A stretch of 54,561 nt of DNA from the NCBI GenBank assembly GCA_009885995.1, contig VFJQ01000089.1:1-54561 (forward strand), in the 5' to 3' direction. The notes beneath the pieces are model-generated. The model saw only the letters and a program-made list of their open reading frames with translations, was not told the origin of the DNA and did not search any database. How positions within the stretch are numbered: the stretch's first letter is position 1; each line of letters opens with the position of its first letter. The position numbers were made by a program, and so were the translations under genes. Positions 9,057-17,129 of this stretch are shown here, in pieces. Source of the DNA: Verrucomicrobiota bacterium. GTDB taxonomy: Bacteria; Verrucomicrobiota; Verrucomicrobiia; Chthoniobacterales; Chthoniobacteraceae.

Positions 9057-9946
9057 TCCTGCCAATAAACGATCTGCGGATTGGAGCCGCCCTTTCGGAC
9101 CACGACTTCGAGTTGTCTAACGACATTTCCCGCACGGCCTTCGGAAATGATCCGCTGGACCTGATCTTTCGCGACCACGAGCCCGCTCAGGTCTTTGAAC
9201 TGCGCCGCGTTGAACCCGAGGTAGCTCTGGATTTCCGCCAGGTTCTTGAACTGAAAATCGTCGATCGTCCCGTCCACTCCGTCGCGTCCGCGGCGGATGA
9301 GCAGGAAGCGCGTGATCCGCGCCTCGCTCATGCCGGGAAGCATCCGGAGGATTGCCTCGTTCGCCGACGAAAGATCGATCGGCCCCTGGCTGTAGATCGT
9401 GAGTTCGTCCCGCCAGCCCGGCGAGCGGAGCAGGGGTTCGATGTTCATCACGCGCTCGACCTCGTCGAGCGACTGAAAGGGCCGGTTCGCCGGCATGTAG
9501 CCGGGCTCGTCCTCCGCTCCGTTGAGGCGCTTCAAGTTGTCGCCATCGGTGTAATCGAGCATGCAGTCGATCAGGGATTCGACCTGCTTGAAATCGAGCC
9601 CGTGCCGATCGAGCCAGACCTTGAGGATCGCCATCTTGCGCGGATCCTCGCCGGCGAGCAGCCAGTTGAGGTTCAGCTTGCCGCCCTCGCCGATGATCCG
9701 CACCCGGAAGCCGCGCTGACTGTCGATCTCCTCCTCGAGCCCCGGCGTGCGCTCCGAGACGAGCGGATGCTTCGCAATCGCGATGCCCGAGAGCGCCATC
9801 GCGCGCGCCTCGACCTCGTGCGAGCGATCGGCCGCGAGCTCCATGTCTTTTTGAATCCACGCCGACCACGTGAGGATCGCGCCCGTGAGCAGGAAGATCG
9901 CCCACATCACGAGCAGCAGCGCCGAGCCTTCGCGGTTCGTTTTCAT
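9053..9946 (-). CDS. gspK: Type II secretion minor pseudopilin GspK
   Basis: 297 residues starting at the ATG at 9946 that overlaps the gspJ stop. The N-terminus MKTNREGSALLLVMWAIFLL has a prepilin cleavage site after G7 but no Glu at position +5, the known trait of GspK, which caps the pseudopilus tip. A large alpha domain follows, with the family segments GKLNLNWLL (about 90), DYTDGD (about 131) and the helix-hairpin region ANEAILRMLPGM (about 205). The D.TDGD region matches the GspK calcium-binding area. It sits between gspJ and gspL as in classical gsp operons. Confidence 0.9.
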   Translation of the reverse strand: MKTNREGSALLLVMWAIFLLTGAILTWSAWIQKDMELAADRSHEVEARAMALSGIAIAKHPLVSERTPGLEEEIDSQRGFRVRIIGEGGKLNLNWLLAGEDPRKMAILKVWLDRHGLDFKQVESLIDCMLDYTDGDNLKRLNGAEDEPGYMPANRPFQSLDEVERVMNIEPLLRSPGWRDELTIYSQGPIDLSSANEAILRMLPGMSEARITRFLLIRRGRDGVDGTIDDFQFKNLAEIQSYLGFNAAQFKDLSGLVVAKDQVQRIISEGRAGNVVRQLEVVVRKGGSNPQIVYWQE

Positions 9947-10554
9947 TGCTCGATCCGTGAGGAGTTCACGCTGAAGACCGCGCGCTCGGGCAGCGCATCC
10001 TTCGTGCGCCACAGCAGCATCCGCACAAGGCGCGGTCGGCTGTTCTGGTCGTTCCATCGGTCCAGCCACGCGTTGAGTTGCTTGCTGTAATACTCGAACT
10101 TCACCCCGGCCACGTCCTTCACCAGCGGCACCCAGTCGTAGCTGGTTTCGTCGGCATCCACGTAGCGGCGCTTGAGCCCGAGATCGAGTGTGGTCGAGGT
10201 CTTCGACTGCGGCATGACCGTCAGCGTCACGAACCACTCGCCCTCGCCCGTGCTGCTCAGCGTGCCGGAGCCGGGGAAGCAGCGCCATTGCAGTTCGTCC
10301 GAGTTCAGGCCGGCGCCGAATTTATGCGGTATGCCGATCAGCGCCGACTGCGCACGCGGCGTGAGGGCATCGAGTTGTTCGTCGATGTAACGGAACAGCG
10401 CCGACATCTTTTCCGCCTCCGCCTCGTGCTCGCTCGAGATGCTGATGCCCATCAACGCCGTCGTCACGAACCGCTGCAGCGTCACCGCGATCATCCCGAT
10501 CAGCACCACGGCGACGAGGACCTCGATGAGTGTGAAAGCGCGGCGCCGTTTCAT
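9943..10554 (-). CDS. gspJ: Type II secretion minor pseudopilin GspJ
   Basis: 203 residues. Prepilin motif RRRA-FTLIEVLVAV: cleavage after A6, mature N-terminal F7, Glu at +5 (E11), then a hydrophobic helix to about residue 27. Length and the C-terminal beta-rich body (LTLDLGLKRRYV-type region and FEYYSKQLNAWLDRW) agree with GspJ, which joins GspI and GspK in the pseudopilus tip. It overlaps gspI upstream and gspK downstream by 4 bases each, implying coupled translation and matched amounts of the tip subunits. Confidence 0.85.
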   Translation of the reverse strand: MKRRRAFTLIEVLVAVVLIGMIAVTLQRFVTTALMGISISSEHEAEAEKMSALFRYIDEQLDALTPRAQSALIGIPHKFGAGLNSDELQWRCFPGSGTLSSTGEGEWFVTLTVMPQSKTSTTLDLGLKRRYVDADETSYDWVPLVKDVAGVKFEYYSKQLNAWLDRWNDQNSRPRLVRMLLWRTKDALPERAVFSVNSSRIEQ

Positions 10555-10964
10555 CGCTGGTCTGGGAAAATGTAGAACGAGAGATTGCGCTTCTGCGTGG
10601 AGCCGTCGGAGAGCCAGGACAGCTCGATGTCCACGACGTAGAGCCCGAAGAGATCCTGCTCCTTCTCGTTCTTACGTTTGAGCTGCGTGCGTTTGGTCGT
10701 GATTTTCGCGCCCGGCAGCCACTCCTTGATCTCCTCCGTCGTCGCCGTGTCGGCTAGCGGCACCGCGCCCGCCTCGATCTCCGCCACCTTGCTGTCGAGG
10801 AAACGGCGCACCTGTTCGTCTTCCTCCTTCATCACCTGTGCGGAGATCACATTTTCCACGCTCCCGCCCAGCGCGAGCACCGCGAGCGCAAAGATCGTCA
10901 CGGCGATCAGCACCTCGATGAGTAGAAAGCCGCGCGTGGGGCTGTGGGCGGCGTGGAGCTTCAT
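10551..10964 (-). CDS. gspI: Type II secretion minor pseudopilin GspI
   Basis: 137 residues from the ATG at 10964, the one that overlaps the gspH stop; the frame upstream of it is shadow. Prepilin motif TRG-FLLIEVLIAV with cleavage after G12, F13 as first mature residue and E17 at +5. The mature protein of about 125 residues fits GspI (E. coli-type GspI is about 120), and the conserved ISAQVMKEEDEQVRRF helix and KRNLSFYIFPDQR tail are compatible. Nominates the assembly of the GspIJK tip. Confidence 0.85.
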   Translation of the reverse strand: MKLHAAHSPTRGFLLIEVLIAVTIFALAVLALGGSVENVISAQVMKEEDEQVRRFLDSKVAEIEAGAVPLADTATTEEIKEWLPGAKITTKRTQLKRKNEKEQDLFGLYVVDIELSWLSDGSTQKRNLSFYIFPDQR

Positions 10965-11452
10965 CGGTTGTCCATGTCGATGATCGTCCCGCGCGTCGTC
11001 AGCGGATCGAACTCCGCCAGCCATGTCCCCGCCCGGCTCTTGTAAGCCACGCGCACCGGCTCGCACGTGCCGCTCTTCCAAAAGGGCCACTCGGCGAGCG
11101 GCTTCTTTTCCAGCGTGAACGGACGCTCCAGCGTCAGTTCCGCGTCCCCGAACGTGAAGCTCTCCGCATCCGTCCCGGCCTCCTCGGCCGTGAGGATCTC
11201 GGGCTCGAGCGTGATGGCTCCCTCGTGCTTCGCGTCGGGTTCGTGCCAGATCAGCAGATACGTCCGGCGCTCCTTGACCGCCTTCGTCTGCGCTTTCTGC
11301 ACGAAGGCCTCGAACTTGTTGAACGACTCCTGCAACGCGTCATCGCTGAAGATGCTCCCGAGGATCGGGATGGAGAGCGCCATGATGATGACCGCCAGCG
11401 CGATGGCCAGCAGCAACTCCATGAGCGTGAAAGCAGTGCGGGAGCGATGCAT
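10961..11452 (-). CDS. gspH: Type II secretion minor pseudopilin GspH
   Basis: 163 residues. Prepilin motif RTA-FTLMELLLAIAL with cleavage after A7 and Glu at +5 (E12); hydrophobic helix to about residue 31. The rest is a GspH/FimT-like beta domain. It is the first pseudopilin gene of the minus-strand operon. The major pseudopilin gspG, and gspD, gspE and gspF, are not adjacent, so the minor-pseudopilin and platform genes form their own unit here. Its ATG overlaps the stop of a short upstream frame (TGATG). Confidence 0.85.
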   Translation of the reverse strand: MHRSRTAFTLMELLLAIALAVIIMALSIPILGSIFSDDALQESFNKFEAFVQKAQTKAVKERRTYLLIWHEPDAKHEGAITLEPEILTAEEAGTDAESFTFGDAELTLERPFTLEKKPLAEWPFWKSGTCEPVRVAYKSRAGTWLAEFDPLTTRGTIIDMDNR

Positions 11453-11577
11453 CAGCGCTGGAATAGTGCGCGAGAGAGACCGCTGGCGCCAATGGTCATT
11501 TCCGCCATCGCCTCGAGCAAATACTTCTGGCCGCAGCTAATAAGCGATACCTTCGCAAGGTTGACCTGACGACCCAT
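11452..11577 (-). CDS. Possible 41-residue leader ORF ahead of gspH
   Basis: A short frame starting at the ATG at 11577 and ending in TGATG overlap with gspH. It reads MGRQVNLAKVSLISCGQ and ends GLSRALFQR. I do not recognise it. The overlap and the tight spacing of the rest of the operon favour translation, perhaps as a coupling leader. Against it: it is short, has one Cys and no clear domain. The same frame stays open upstream to 11643 but without support. It could equally be the untranslated start of the operon. Confidence 0.3.
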   Translation of the reverse strand: MGRQVNLAKVSLISCGQKYLLEAMAEMTIGASGLSRALFQR

Positions 11578-11649
11578 GCGGCGAGTTGATCGGTGGCCCG
11601 GCCTCGCCAGATTGGCACCCCATTTTCCCGCATACCCGCCCACTTACTG

Positions 11650-12801
11650 ATGAAGAAGCTCTTCCCCGCCATCCTGATCGTCGCTGCCCTCGCTGGTGGG
11701 GGTTGGTGGCTCGTGAAGACTGGCCGGATCGGTCAACCTCCGCAGGAGGAGTTCCCCGAGCGCATGCTCACCAAGGCCGAGAAGCGGGACATCGACTTCA
11801 GCGTGGAGGTCGCGGGCGATGTCGCGCCGTCTTTTCAGCTCGATATCAAGAGCGAGGTCAGCGGAAAGGTCAAAGCCGTCCACGTCGAGCCGGGCGATAC
11901 CGTCAAGTCCGGCGACCTGCTCGCGGAGATCGACGACCGTGACCTGCTCACTGAGAAGCAATCCGTGCTCAGCGAGATCGACGGCGCGAAGCTCGAGATG
12001 GAAAAGGACAAGCGCAACTACGAGCGCTCGAAGGAACTTTTCGAGGCGAAGCTCGTGAGCCGCGAGCAGTTCGACAACCTCACCAGCGAGTTCGACATCG
12101 CGCAGAACAACCTCATCCGCGCGGGGCGCAAGCTCGAGATCACCGAGGAAAAGCTGCGCAAGACCAAGGTCATCTCGCCCATCGACGGCACCGTGCTCAC
12201 GCTGCCGGTGATCGAAGGCCAGGTCGTCATCGCCGCCGCGAGCGTGAACAGCGGAACGACGCTGATGACCGTGGCGAACCTCGAGAAGCTGCTCGTGCAG
12301 ACGCATGTGAATCAGGTCGATGTCGCGCGGCTCAAGGTCGATCAACCGGTGAAGCTCAAGGTCGATTCCCTCAAGGACGTGGTGATGACGGGGAAGATCA
12401 ATTTCATCGCGCCGGTGGCGACGGTGAAGGGCAGCGTGAAGGGCTTCGACATCGAGGCCACGATCGAAAACCCGAGCGCGCGCCTGCGCCCGGGCATGAC
12501 GGTGAACTTGAACATCCCGATCGCGAAGGCCGACTCCGCGGTGTCCGTGCCGGTCTCGGCGATCTTCCGCGGCGATGGGAACAAGAAAGTGGTCTATGTG
12601 CGCAAGGGTGAAGGCACCGAGCGGCGCGAGGTGAAGATCGGCGTGACGAATTTCGACTTCGCGGAAATCAAAGACGGTGTGATCGAGGGCGAGACGGTCC
12701 TCTTGATCGAGCCGGATCACCCGAGCACGGAGTCGTCGGTGCCGATCCACTCGAACACCGGGAAGCCCGAGAAGCGCAGCAAGAAGCAGCGTTCATCGTA
12801 A
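11650..12801 (+). CDS. MacA-like periplasmic adaptor (HlyD family)
   Basis: 383 residues from the ATG at 11650 (MKKLFPAILIVAALAGGGWW, a signal anchor at residues 3-21); upstream in-frame codons have no membrane segment. Residues 55-85 hold the biotinyl-lipoyl half motif (GKVKAVHVEPGDTVKSGDLL) and about 155-185 the second half (VISPIDGTVLTLPVIEGQVV), flanking an alpha-helical hairpin (about 90-150). Beta-barrel and membrane-proximal domains follow (RLRPGMTVNLNIPIA). The last 30 residues are polar and charged. It bridges the FtsX-type permease encoded two genes on to an outer-membrane channel. It is divergent from the gsp operon across about 70 bp. Confidence 0.92.
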   Translation: MKKLFPAILIVAALAGGGWWLVKTGRIGQPPQEEFPERMLTKAEKRDIDFSVEVAGDVAPSFQLDIKSEVSGKVKAVHVEPGDTVKSGDLLAEIDDRDLLTEKQSVLSEIDGAKLEMEKDKRNYERSKELFEAKLVSREQFDNLTSEFDIAQNNLIRAGRKLEITEEKLRKTKVISPIDGTVLTLPVIEGQVVIAAASVNSGTTLMTVANLEKLLVQTHVNQVDVARLKVDQPVKLKVDSLKDVVMTGKINFIAPVATVKGSVKGFDIEATIENPSARLRPGMTVNLNIPIAKADSAVSVPVSAIFRGDGNKKVVYVRKGEGTERREVKIGVTNFDFAEIKDGVIEGETVLLIEPDHPSTESSVPIHSNTGKPEKRSKKQRSS

Positions 12802-12813
12802 GCGAAGGGACCG

Positions 12814-13515
12814 ATGGCGCTGATCGAATTGCGCAACGTCACGAAGCGATACCGCGTCGGCGAGCAGGAGATCAACGCGCTTGCGGGGATCGATCTCGAG
12901 ATCGCGCAGGGCGAGTTTGCCGCGATCATCGGCCCGAGCGGCAGCGGCAAGAGCACACTCATGCACCTGCTCGGGTGCCTCGACACGCCGAGCACCGGCA
13001 CGATGACGATCGACGGGATGGATGTCTCCCGCGCGAGCAGCAACAAACTCGCCGAGATGCGGAACCAGAAAATCGGCTTCGTGTTCCAGAGCTTCAACCT
13101 GCTCGTGAAGCTCAACGTGCTGCAGAACGTCGAACTGCCGCTCATCTACGCTGGCATTCCCTCGAGCGTGCGGCGCGAGAAGGCGCTCGCTGCCATCGAG
13201 CGTGTGGGCCTCACCGAGCGCGTGAACAACACGCCGCTCCAGCTCTCCGGCGGCCAGATGCAGCGTGTCGCCATCGCCCGCGCGCTGGTGAACAGCCCGA
13301 AAATCATCTTCGCCGACGAACCGACCGGAAACCTCGACTCGAACACCGGCGCCACGATCCTCGAAATGTTCCGCGAACTCAGTCGGCAGGGGAGCACGAT
13401 CGTCCTGGTTACGCACGACAACGGCATCGCCGCACAAGCCGCCCGGCGCATTGAAATCCGCGACGGCCGGATCGTGAACGACACGATCAATCCGCCTCAA
13501 CCTGTAGCCGCATGA
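12814..13515 (+). CDS. MacB/LolD-type ABC transporter ATPase
   Basis: 233 residues. Walker A GPSGSGKST (40-48), Q-loop near FVFQSFNLL (89-97), signature LSGGQMQR (144-151), Walker B IIFADEP (164-170), D-loop GNLDS and switch His in VTHDN. Length and the GQMQRVAIARALV block put it in the LolD/MacB/FtsE group that powers mechanotransmission rather than substrate import. It starts 12 bp after the adaptor gene and overlaps the permease gene as ATGA, so all three are one operon and likely one efflux or lipoprotein-handling complex. Confidence 0.95.
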   Translation: MALIELRNVTKRYRVGEQEINALAGIDLEIAQGEFAAIIGPSGSGKSTLMHLLGCLDTPSTGTMTIDGMDVSRASSNKLAEMRNQKIGFVFQSFNLLVKLNVLQNVELPLIYAGIPSSVRREKALAAIERVGLTERVNNTPLQLSGGQMQRVAIARALVNSPKIIFADEPTGNLDSNTGATILEMFRELSRQGSTIVLVTHDNGIAAQAARRIEIRDGRIVNDTINPPQPVAA

Positions 13516-14876
13516 ACCTCTGGCTCAGCCTGCTCGTCGGCTTCAAGGAAATCTGGGCGCACAAGTTTCGCAGCTTCCTCACGATGCTCGGCGTGATCCT
13601 CGGGGTCGCGTCGCTGCTCAGTATGTTTTCGCTCACCGCCGGCATGGCGCACGGCGTGCGCGAATACATCACGCAGCTCGGCGGCATCGAGCTCGTCGGC
13701 GTCATCAAGCAGGAGGTGCCCGTCGAGCAGGAATACAAGTGGGAGATTTCCCCCGGCCGCACCGTCGCGGACGCCGAGGCCATCGCGAAGATCCCGCACC
13801 TCGTCAGCCTGGTCAGTCCGGTCGTGGAACTCCCGATCAACATCATCGCCGGGCCGAACAACTTTCGCTACGAAGCGCAGGCCGTTTGGCCCGACTACCT
13901 GCCGATTAACAAACACAACGTCGCCTTCGGACGGCCGCTCTCGTGGCTCGACGTCGAGGAGGCCAAGCACGTCTGCGTCGTGGGCCGGCTCGTGGTCGAT
14001 AAGCTCTGGCCCGATCGTCCCGATTACAACGCGGTGGGCGAAACCGTCCTTATCAACCAGCGCCCGTTCACCGTCGTCGGCATCTTCGAGTTCTACGAAT
14101 CGGACCGCGACAAACGCCGGCGGGAGCTCGGCATCGACAAGGCCTCCGCCTACAGCAGCAGCGGCAACTTGCGCTCCCCGAGCAGCAGCAGCTACAGCCG
14201 CAGCTCGAGCCGCTATAGCTCCTTCACGCGCAAGAACAGCACGGTCGTCATGCCGATCTCGACGGCGTTCTACGAGTTCAAGAGCGCGAACGTCGTCGGC
14301 AAGGAAGACCAGGGCCCGGACTACCGCCTCGACCGGCTCATCTTCCAGGTCGCCGACATCGATCGCTTCAAGGAGACGCTCGATCGCGTCGCCGACATGC
14401 TGCGCGTGACGCATCGCGGCATCGACGACTTCGGCTTCGACACGCGCGAGGAGTGGTTCGAGCGAAACGAGGAATACATCCGCAACGTGCGCGCCAGCGG
14501 CGGGCTCATCGCCGGCATCAGCCTGCTCGTCGGCGGCATCGGCATCACGAACATCATGCTCGCCTCGATCACCGAGCGCATCCGCGAGATCGGCGTGCGA
14601 CGCGCCGTCGGCGCGAAAGGGCGCGACATCTTCATCCAGATCGTCGTCGAGAGCGCGGTGATCGGCGTTATCGGCGGCCTGCTCGGGCTCGTGGCGAGCC
14701 TCGGAGTCATGAAGATCCTCGTCGCCATTTCGCCGGGCGACAATGCGCCCGTGCTCGAGTTCGAGAACGTGGTGATCAGCTTCAGTTTTGCGGTGATCAT
14801 CGGCGTCGTCAGCGGCATCTACCCCGCGGTGAAAGCGGCCCGCATCGAGCCGATCGAGGCGCTGCGCTACGGCTAG
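13512..14876 (+). CDS. MacB-like FtsX-family permease
   Basis: 454 residues. Transmembrane segment 1 lies near residues 20-45, then a large periplasmic MacB core domain. Three C-terminal helices follow (about 335-365, 385-410, 420-445) with the conserved IGIRRA-type segment written here as EIGVRRAVGAKGRDIF. Odd feature: residues about 209-243 (bases 14138-14240) are a Ser/Arg/Tyr-rich low-complexity run inside the periplasmic domain, rare in this family. MacB proteins with the ATPase in cis are longer; here ATPase and permease are separate genes. Confidence 0.93.
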   Translation: MNLWLSLLVGFKEIWAHKFRSFLTMLGVILGVASLLSMFSLTAGMAHGVREYITQLGGIELVGVIKQEVPVEQEYKWEISPGRTVADAEAIAKIPHLVSLVSPVVELPINIIAGPNNFRYEAQAVWPDYLPINKHNVAFGRPLSWLDVEEAKHVCVVGRLVVDKLWPDRPDYNAVGETVLINQRPFTVVGIFEFYESDRDKRRRELGIDKASAYSSSGNLRSPSSSSYSRSSSRYSSFTRKNSTVVMPISTAFYEFKSANVVGKEDQGPDYRLDRLIFQVADIDRFKETLDRVADMLRVTHRGIDDFGFDTREEWFERNEEYIRNVRASGGLIAGISLLVGGIGITNIMLASITERIREIGVRRAVGAKGRDIFIQIVVESAVIGVIGGLLGLVASLGVMKILVAISPGDNAPVLEFENVVISFSFAVIIGVVSGIYPAVKAARIEPIEALRYG

Positions 14877-15008
14877 GGCAGGCCGTGGAACCACGCACGA
14901 GGCCACGGCGCGGATTGAAGGCCGCAGGGCGTCCGGCGCTGGAAGGATTGCCGGCGGATTTGTCCACCGCCACCAAGGAGAGGGTGCGCGCGTTGATCTT
15001 CCAGCGAG

Positions 15009-15404
15009 ATGCCGCAGATTGCTGACACGGGTTTTCTGGTGGCCTATTGGAGCAGGAAGGACAAGCATCATCGCTGGGCGCGAGGGCTGGCGGTGAGCGC
15101 GCCGCTGCGAACGTGCGAGGCGGTTTTGACCGAGGCAGCTTACCTGCTCGGCACACCGGAACCGCTGCTCCAGATGCTCGTGGATGGAGATTTGACGGTG
15201 GATTTCGACGCCGAAGCCCACGCCGCCGGCCTGCTTCGTTGTGTGGAAAAGTTCACGGATCTCGATCCCGGTTTCGCCGATGCCTGTGTGGTGAAGCTCG
15301 GTGAGTTGCATCCCCGCGCGGAGATTTTGAGCACGGACCGGCGGGATTTTGCCGTTTATCGCACGCTCGCCGGGAAGCCTCTGCGCTGCGTGTTTCCGCC
15401 GTAG
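15009..15404 (+). CDS. PIN-domain ribonuclease, VapC-like toxin
   Basis: 131 residues. Acidic residues of the PIN active site are visible: D6 in MPQIADTGFLVAYW, a Glu in TCEAVLTEAAYLL, D in GFADACVVKLGE and D in LSTDRRDF. PIN toxins of this size cleave tRNA or rRNA and normally have an antitoxin gene just upstream. Upstream here is only a frame of 46 codons (GTG 14885 to 15025) that overlaps the start and has no recognisable DNA-binding fold. The gene may therefore be solitary or have an unusual partner. Confidence 0.82.
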   Translation: MPQIADTGFLVAYWSRKDKHHRWARGLAVSAPLRTCEAVLTEAAYLLGTPEPLLQMLVDGDLTVDFDAEAHAAGLLRCVEKFTDLDPGFADACVVKLGELHPRAEILSTDRRDFAVYRTLAGKPLRCVFPP

Positions 15405-15507
15405 CTCTCGGCGCCACCGCACGACTCGTGACAGACGCATCCATGCGCGAACGTCGCGGCGCCATCCGTGGCTTGCGTCGCACGGGGCGCGGCCATTGAA
15501 TCCCGTC

Positions 15508-17001
15508 ATGCGTCTTCTCCTCCTTCTCATCTTCACCGTCGCCGTCCGCGCCGCCGACCCCTCGACCAAGCTCGGGGCAGGCAAGCCAAACGTCCTCTTC
15601 ATCCTCTGCGACGATCTGCGTCCACAGGCGCTCGGCTGCTACGGCTCGCCGCACGTGAAGACGCCGAACATCGACCGGCTCGCGAAGGAGGGCGTGCGGT
15701 TTGCGAATGCATTTTGCACCACGTCGCTCTGCTCGCCGAGCCGCGCGTCGCTGCTCACGGGGCTCTACGCGCATCAGCACGGGGTCGTGAACAACTTCAC
15801 CGAACTCCCGCCGTCGCTGCCGCACTGGCCGGCGCGGCTGCACGACTCCGGCTATGCGACGGCGTATCTCGGCAAGTGGCACATGGGCGAGGAGAACGAC
15901 GCGCCGCGGCCGGGCTTCGATTACTTCGTCACGCACAAGGGGCAGGGGAAATACTTCGACACGGAATGGAACCTCAACGGCGCGGGCTCGAAGCTCATCC
16001 CCGGCTATTACACGACGGTCGTCACCGACCTCGCGCTCGACTGGCTGAAGCAGCGCGACACGAGCAAGCCGTGGGCGCTCTGTCTCGGCCACAAGGCGCC
16101 GCATAGTTTCTACACTCCGGAGGAAAAATACGCGCACGCCTTCGACGCGGTGCGCGTGCCGTATCCCGACACGGCCTTCGCGCTCGACGGCAAGCCGGAG
16201 TGGATCAAGCAGCGCATCACGACATGGCACGGCATCTACGGGCCGCTCTTCGAGTGGCGGAAGAAATTTCCCGACTCGAGCCCGGCCGCGGTGAAAGACT
16301 TCGAGAACATGGTGCATGGCTATTGGGGCACGATTCTGTCGGTCGATGACAGCGTCGGACGGATGCGCGAGTTCATCGAGAAGACCGGCCAGCTCGACAA
16401 GACGATCATCGTCTTCCTCGGCGACAACGGCCTGCTCGAAGGCGAGCACGGCATGGTGGATAAACGCACCGCGCACGAGCCGTGCCTGCGCATTCCGATC
16501 ATCGCGCGCGGTCCCGGCGTGCCGGCGGGGAAAGTCGAGAGCAAGCAGGTGCTCACGGTCGATCTTCCGCCGAGCCTGCTCGAACTCACCGGCACCGCGC
16601 CGCTCGAAAAGATCGCCGGCAAATCGTGGGTGAAGCTCGTGCGCGCCGGCGACCCCGCGTGGCGCACCGCGTGGCTCTACCACTACAACTACGAGAAGCA
16701 GTTCCCTTACACGCCGAACATCCGCGCGCTGCGCACCGACCGCTGGAAATACATCCGCTACCCGCACGGCCCGCGCTTCGATAGCACGCCGGACAAGCAC
16801 CAGCGCGAACTCTACGACCTAAGCGCCGATCCTGACGAGCGGCGCAACTTGATCGCGGACCCCGCGCAAGCCGCGACCATCGCCGAACTCGACAAACAAC
16901 TGCTCGCGGAGATGGCAACGCTCGGCCTCACGCCCGCCACCGACACGATGCCGGAGGACGCCGGGATAAAGAGCGAGCTGCCGGATCAGAAGATCCGGTA
17001 A
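15508..17001 (+). CDS. Exported sulfatase (formylglycine, Cys type)
   Basis: 497 residues from the ATG at 15508, which gives a signal peptide MRLLLLLIFTVAVRA-A. The metal site starts with NVLFILCDD (D35, D36). The sulfatase signature is C75-S-P-S-R, so C75 should be converted to formylglycine by a separate maturase. The second signature, GKWHMGE, is near residue 123, and GDNGLLEGEHG near 307 holds further metal ligands. It resembles iduronate-2-sulfatase/choline-sulfatase-like enzymes of polysaccharide degraders. The nearby beta-helix protein and FAD oxidoreductase fit a glycan-use theme, but the substrate cannot be told. Confidence 0.93.
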   Translation: MRLLLLLIFTVAVRAADPSTKLGAGKPNVLFILCDDLRPQALGCYGSPHVKTPNIDRLAKEGVRFANAFCTTSLCSPSRASLLTGLYAHQHGVVNNFTELPPSLPHWPARLHDSGYATAYLGKWHMGEENDAPRPGFDYFVTHKGQGKYFDTEWNLNGAGSKLIPGYYTTVVTDLALDWLKQRDTSKPWALCLGHKAPHSFYTPEEKYAHAFDAVRVPYPDTAFALDGKPEWIKQRITTWHGIYGPLFEWRKKFPDSSPAAVKDFENMVHGYWGTILSVDDSVGRMREFIEKTGQLDKTIIVFLGDNGLLEGEHGMVDKRTAHEPCLRIPIIARGPGVPAGKVESKQVLTVDLPPSLLELTGTAPLEKIAGKSWVKLVRAGDPAWRTAWLYHYNYEKQFPYTPNIRALRTDRWKYIRYPHGPRFDSTPDKHQRELYDLSADPDERRNLIADPAQAATIAELDKQLLAEMATLGLTPATDTMPEDAGIKSELPDQKIR

Positions 17002-17002
17002 G

Positions 17003-17114
17003 GGTGGAAGCGGCGCCCCGCCGCTTCAAGGGTAGCGCGCGCCCCAGGGTAGCGGCGCTCCCCCCGGCGGGGCGCCGCGGGCACCCTCAAAGCGACGAGG
17101 GCGTCGCTTCCACC
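17003..17114. repeat. REP-like palindromic element, family A
   Basis: Just after the sulfatase stop. The arms are about 24 bp: left GGTGGAAGCGGCGCCCCGCC; the reverse complement of the right arm begins GGTGGAAGCGACGCCCTCGT. The middle carries a second pair of GC-rich half-sites. It lies between convergent genes, as does the element at 5197-5333. Confidence 0.75.
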
Positions 17115-17129
17115 AAGCGGGCGCCGCCG

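Noticed and set aside
13497..15602. A 701-codon minus-strand open frame opposite the permease and PIN genes
   Set aside because: No domain, biased Arg/His/Asp content and full overlap with well-recognised genes on the plus strand.
15253..16800. A 515-codon minus-strand frame opposite the sulfatase
   Set aside because: The sulfatase signature and metal sites are on the plus strand; the antisense shows only Val/Arg/Ala runs.
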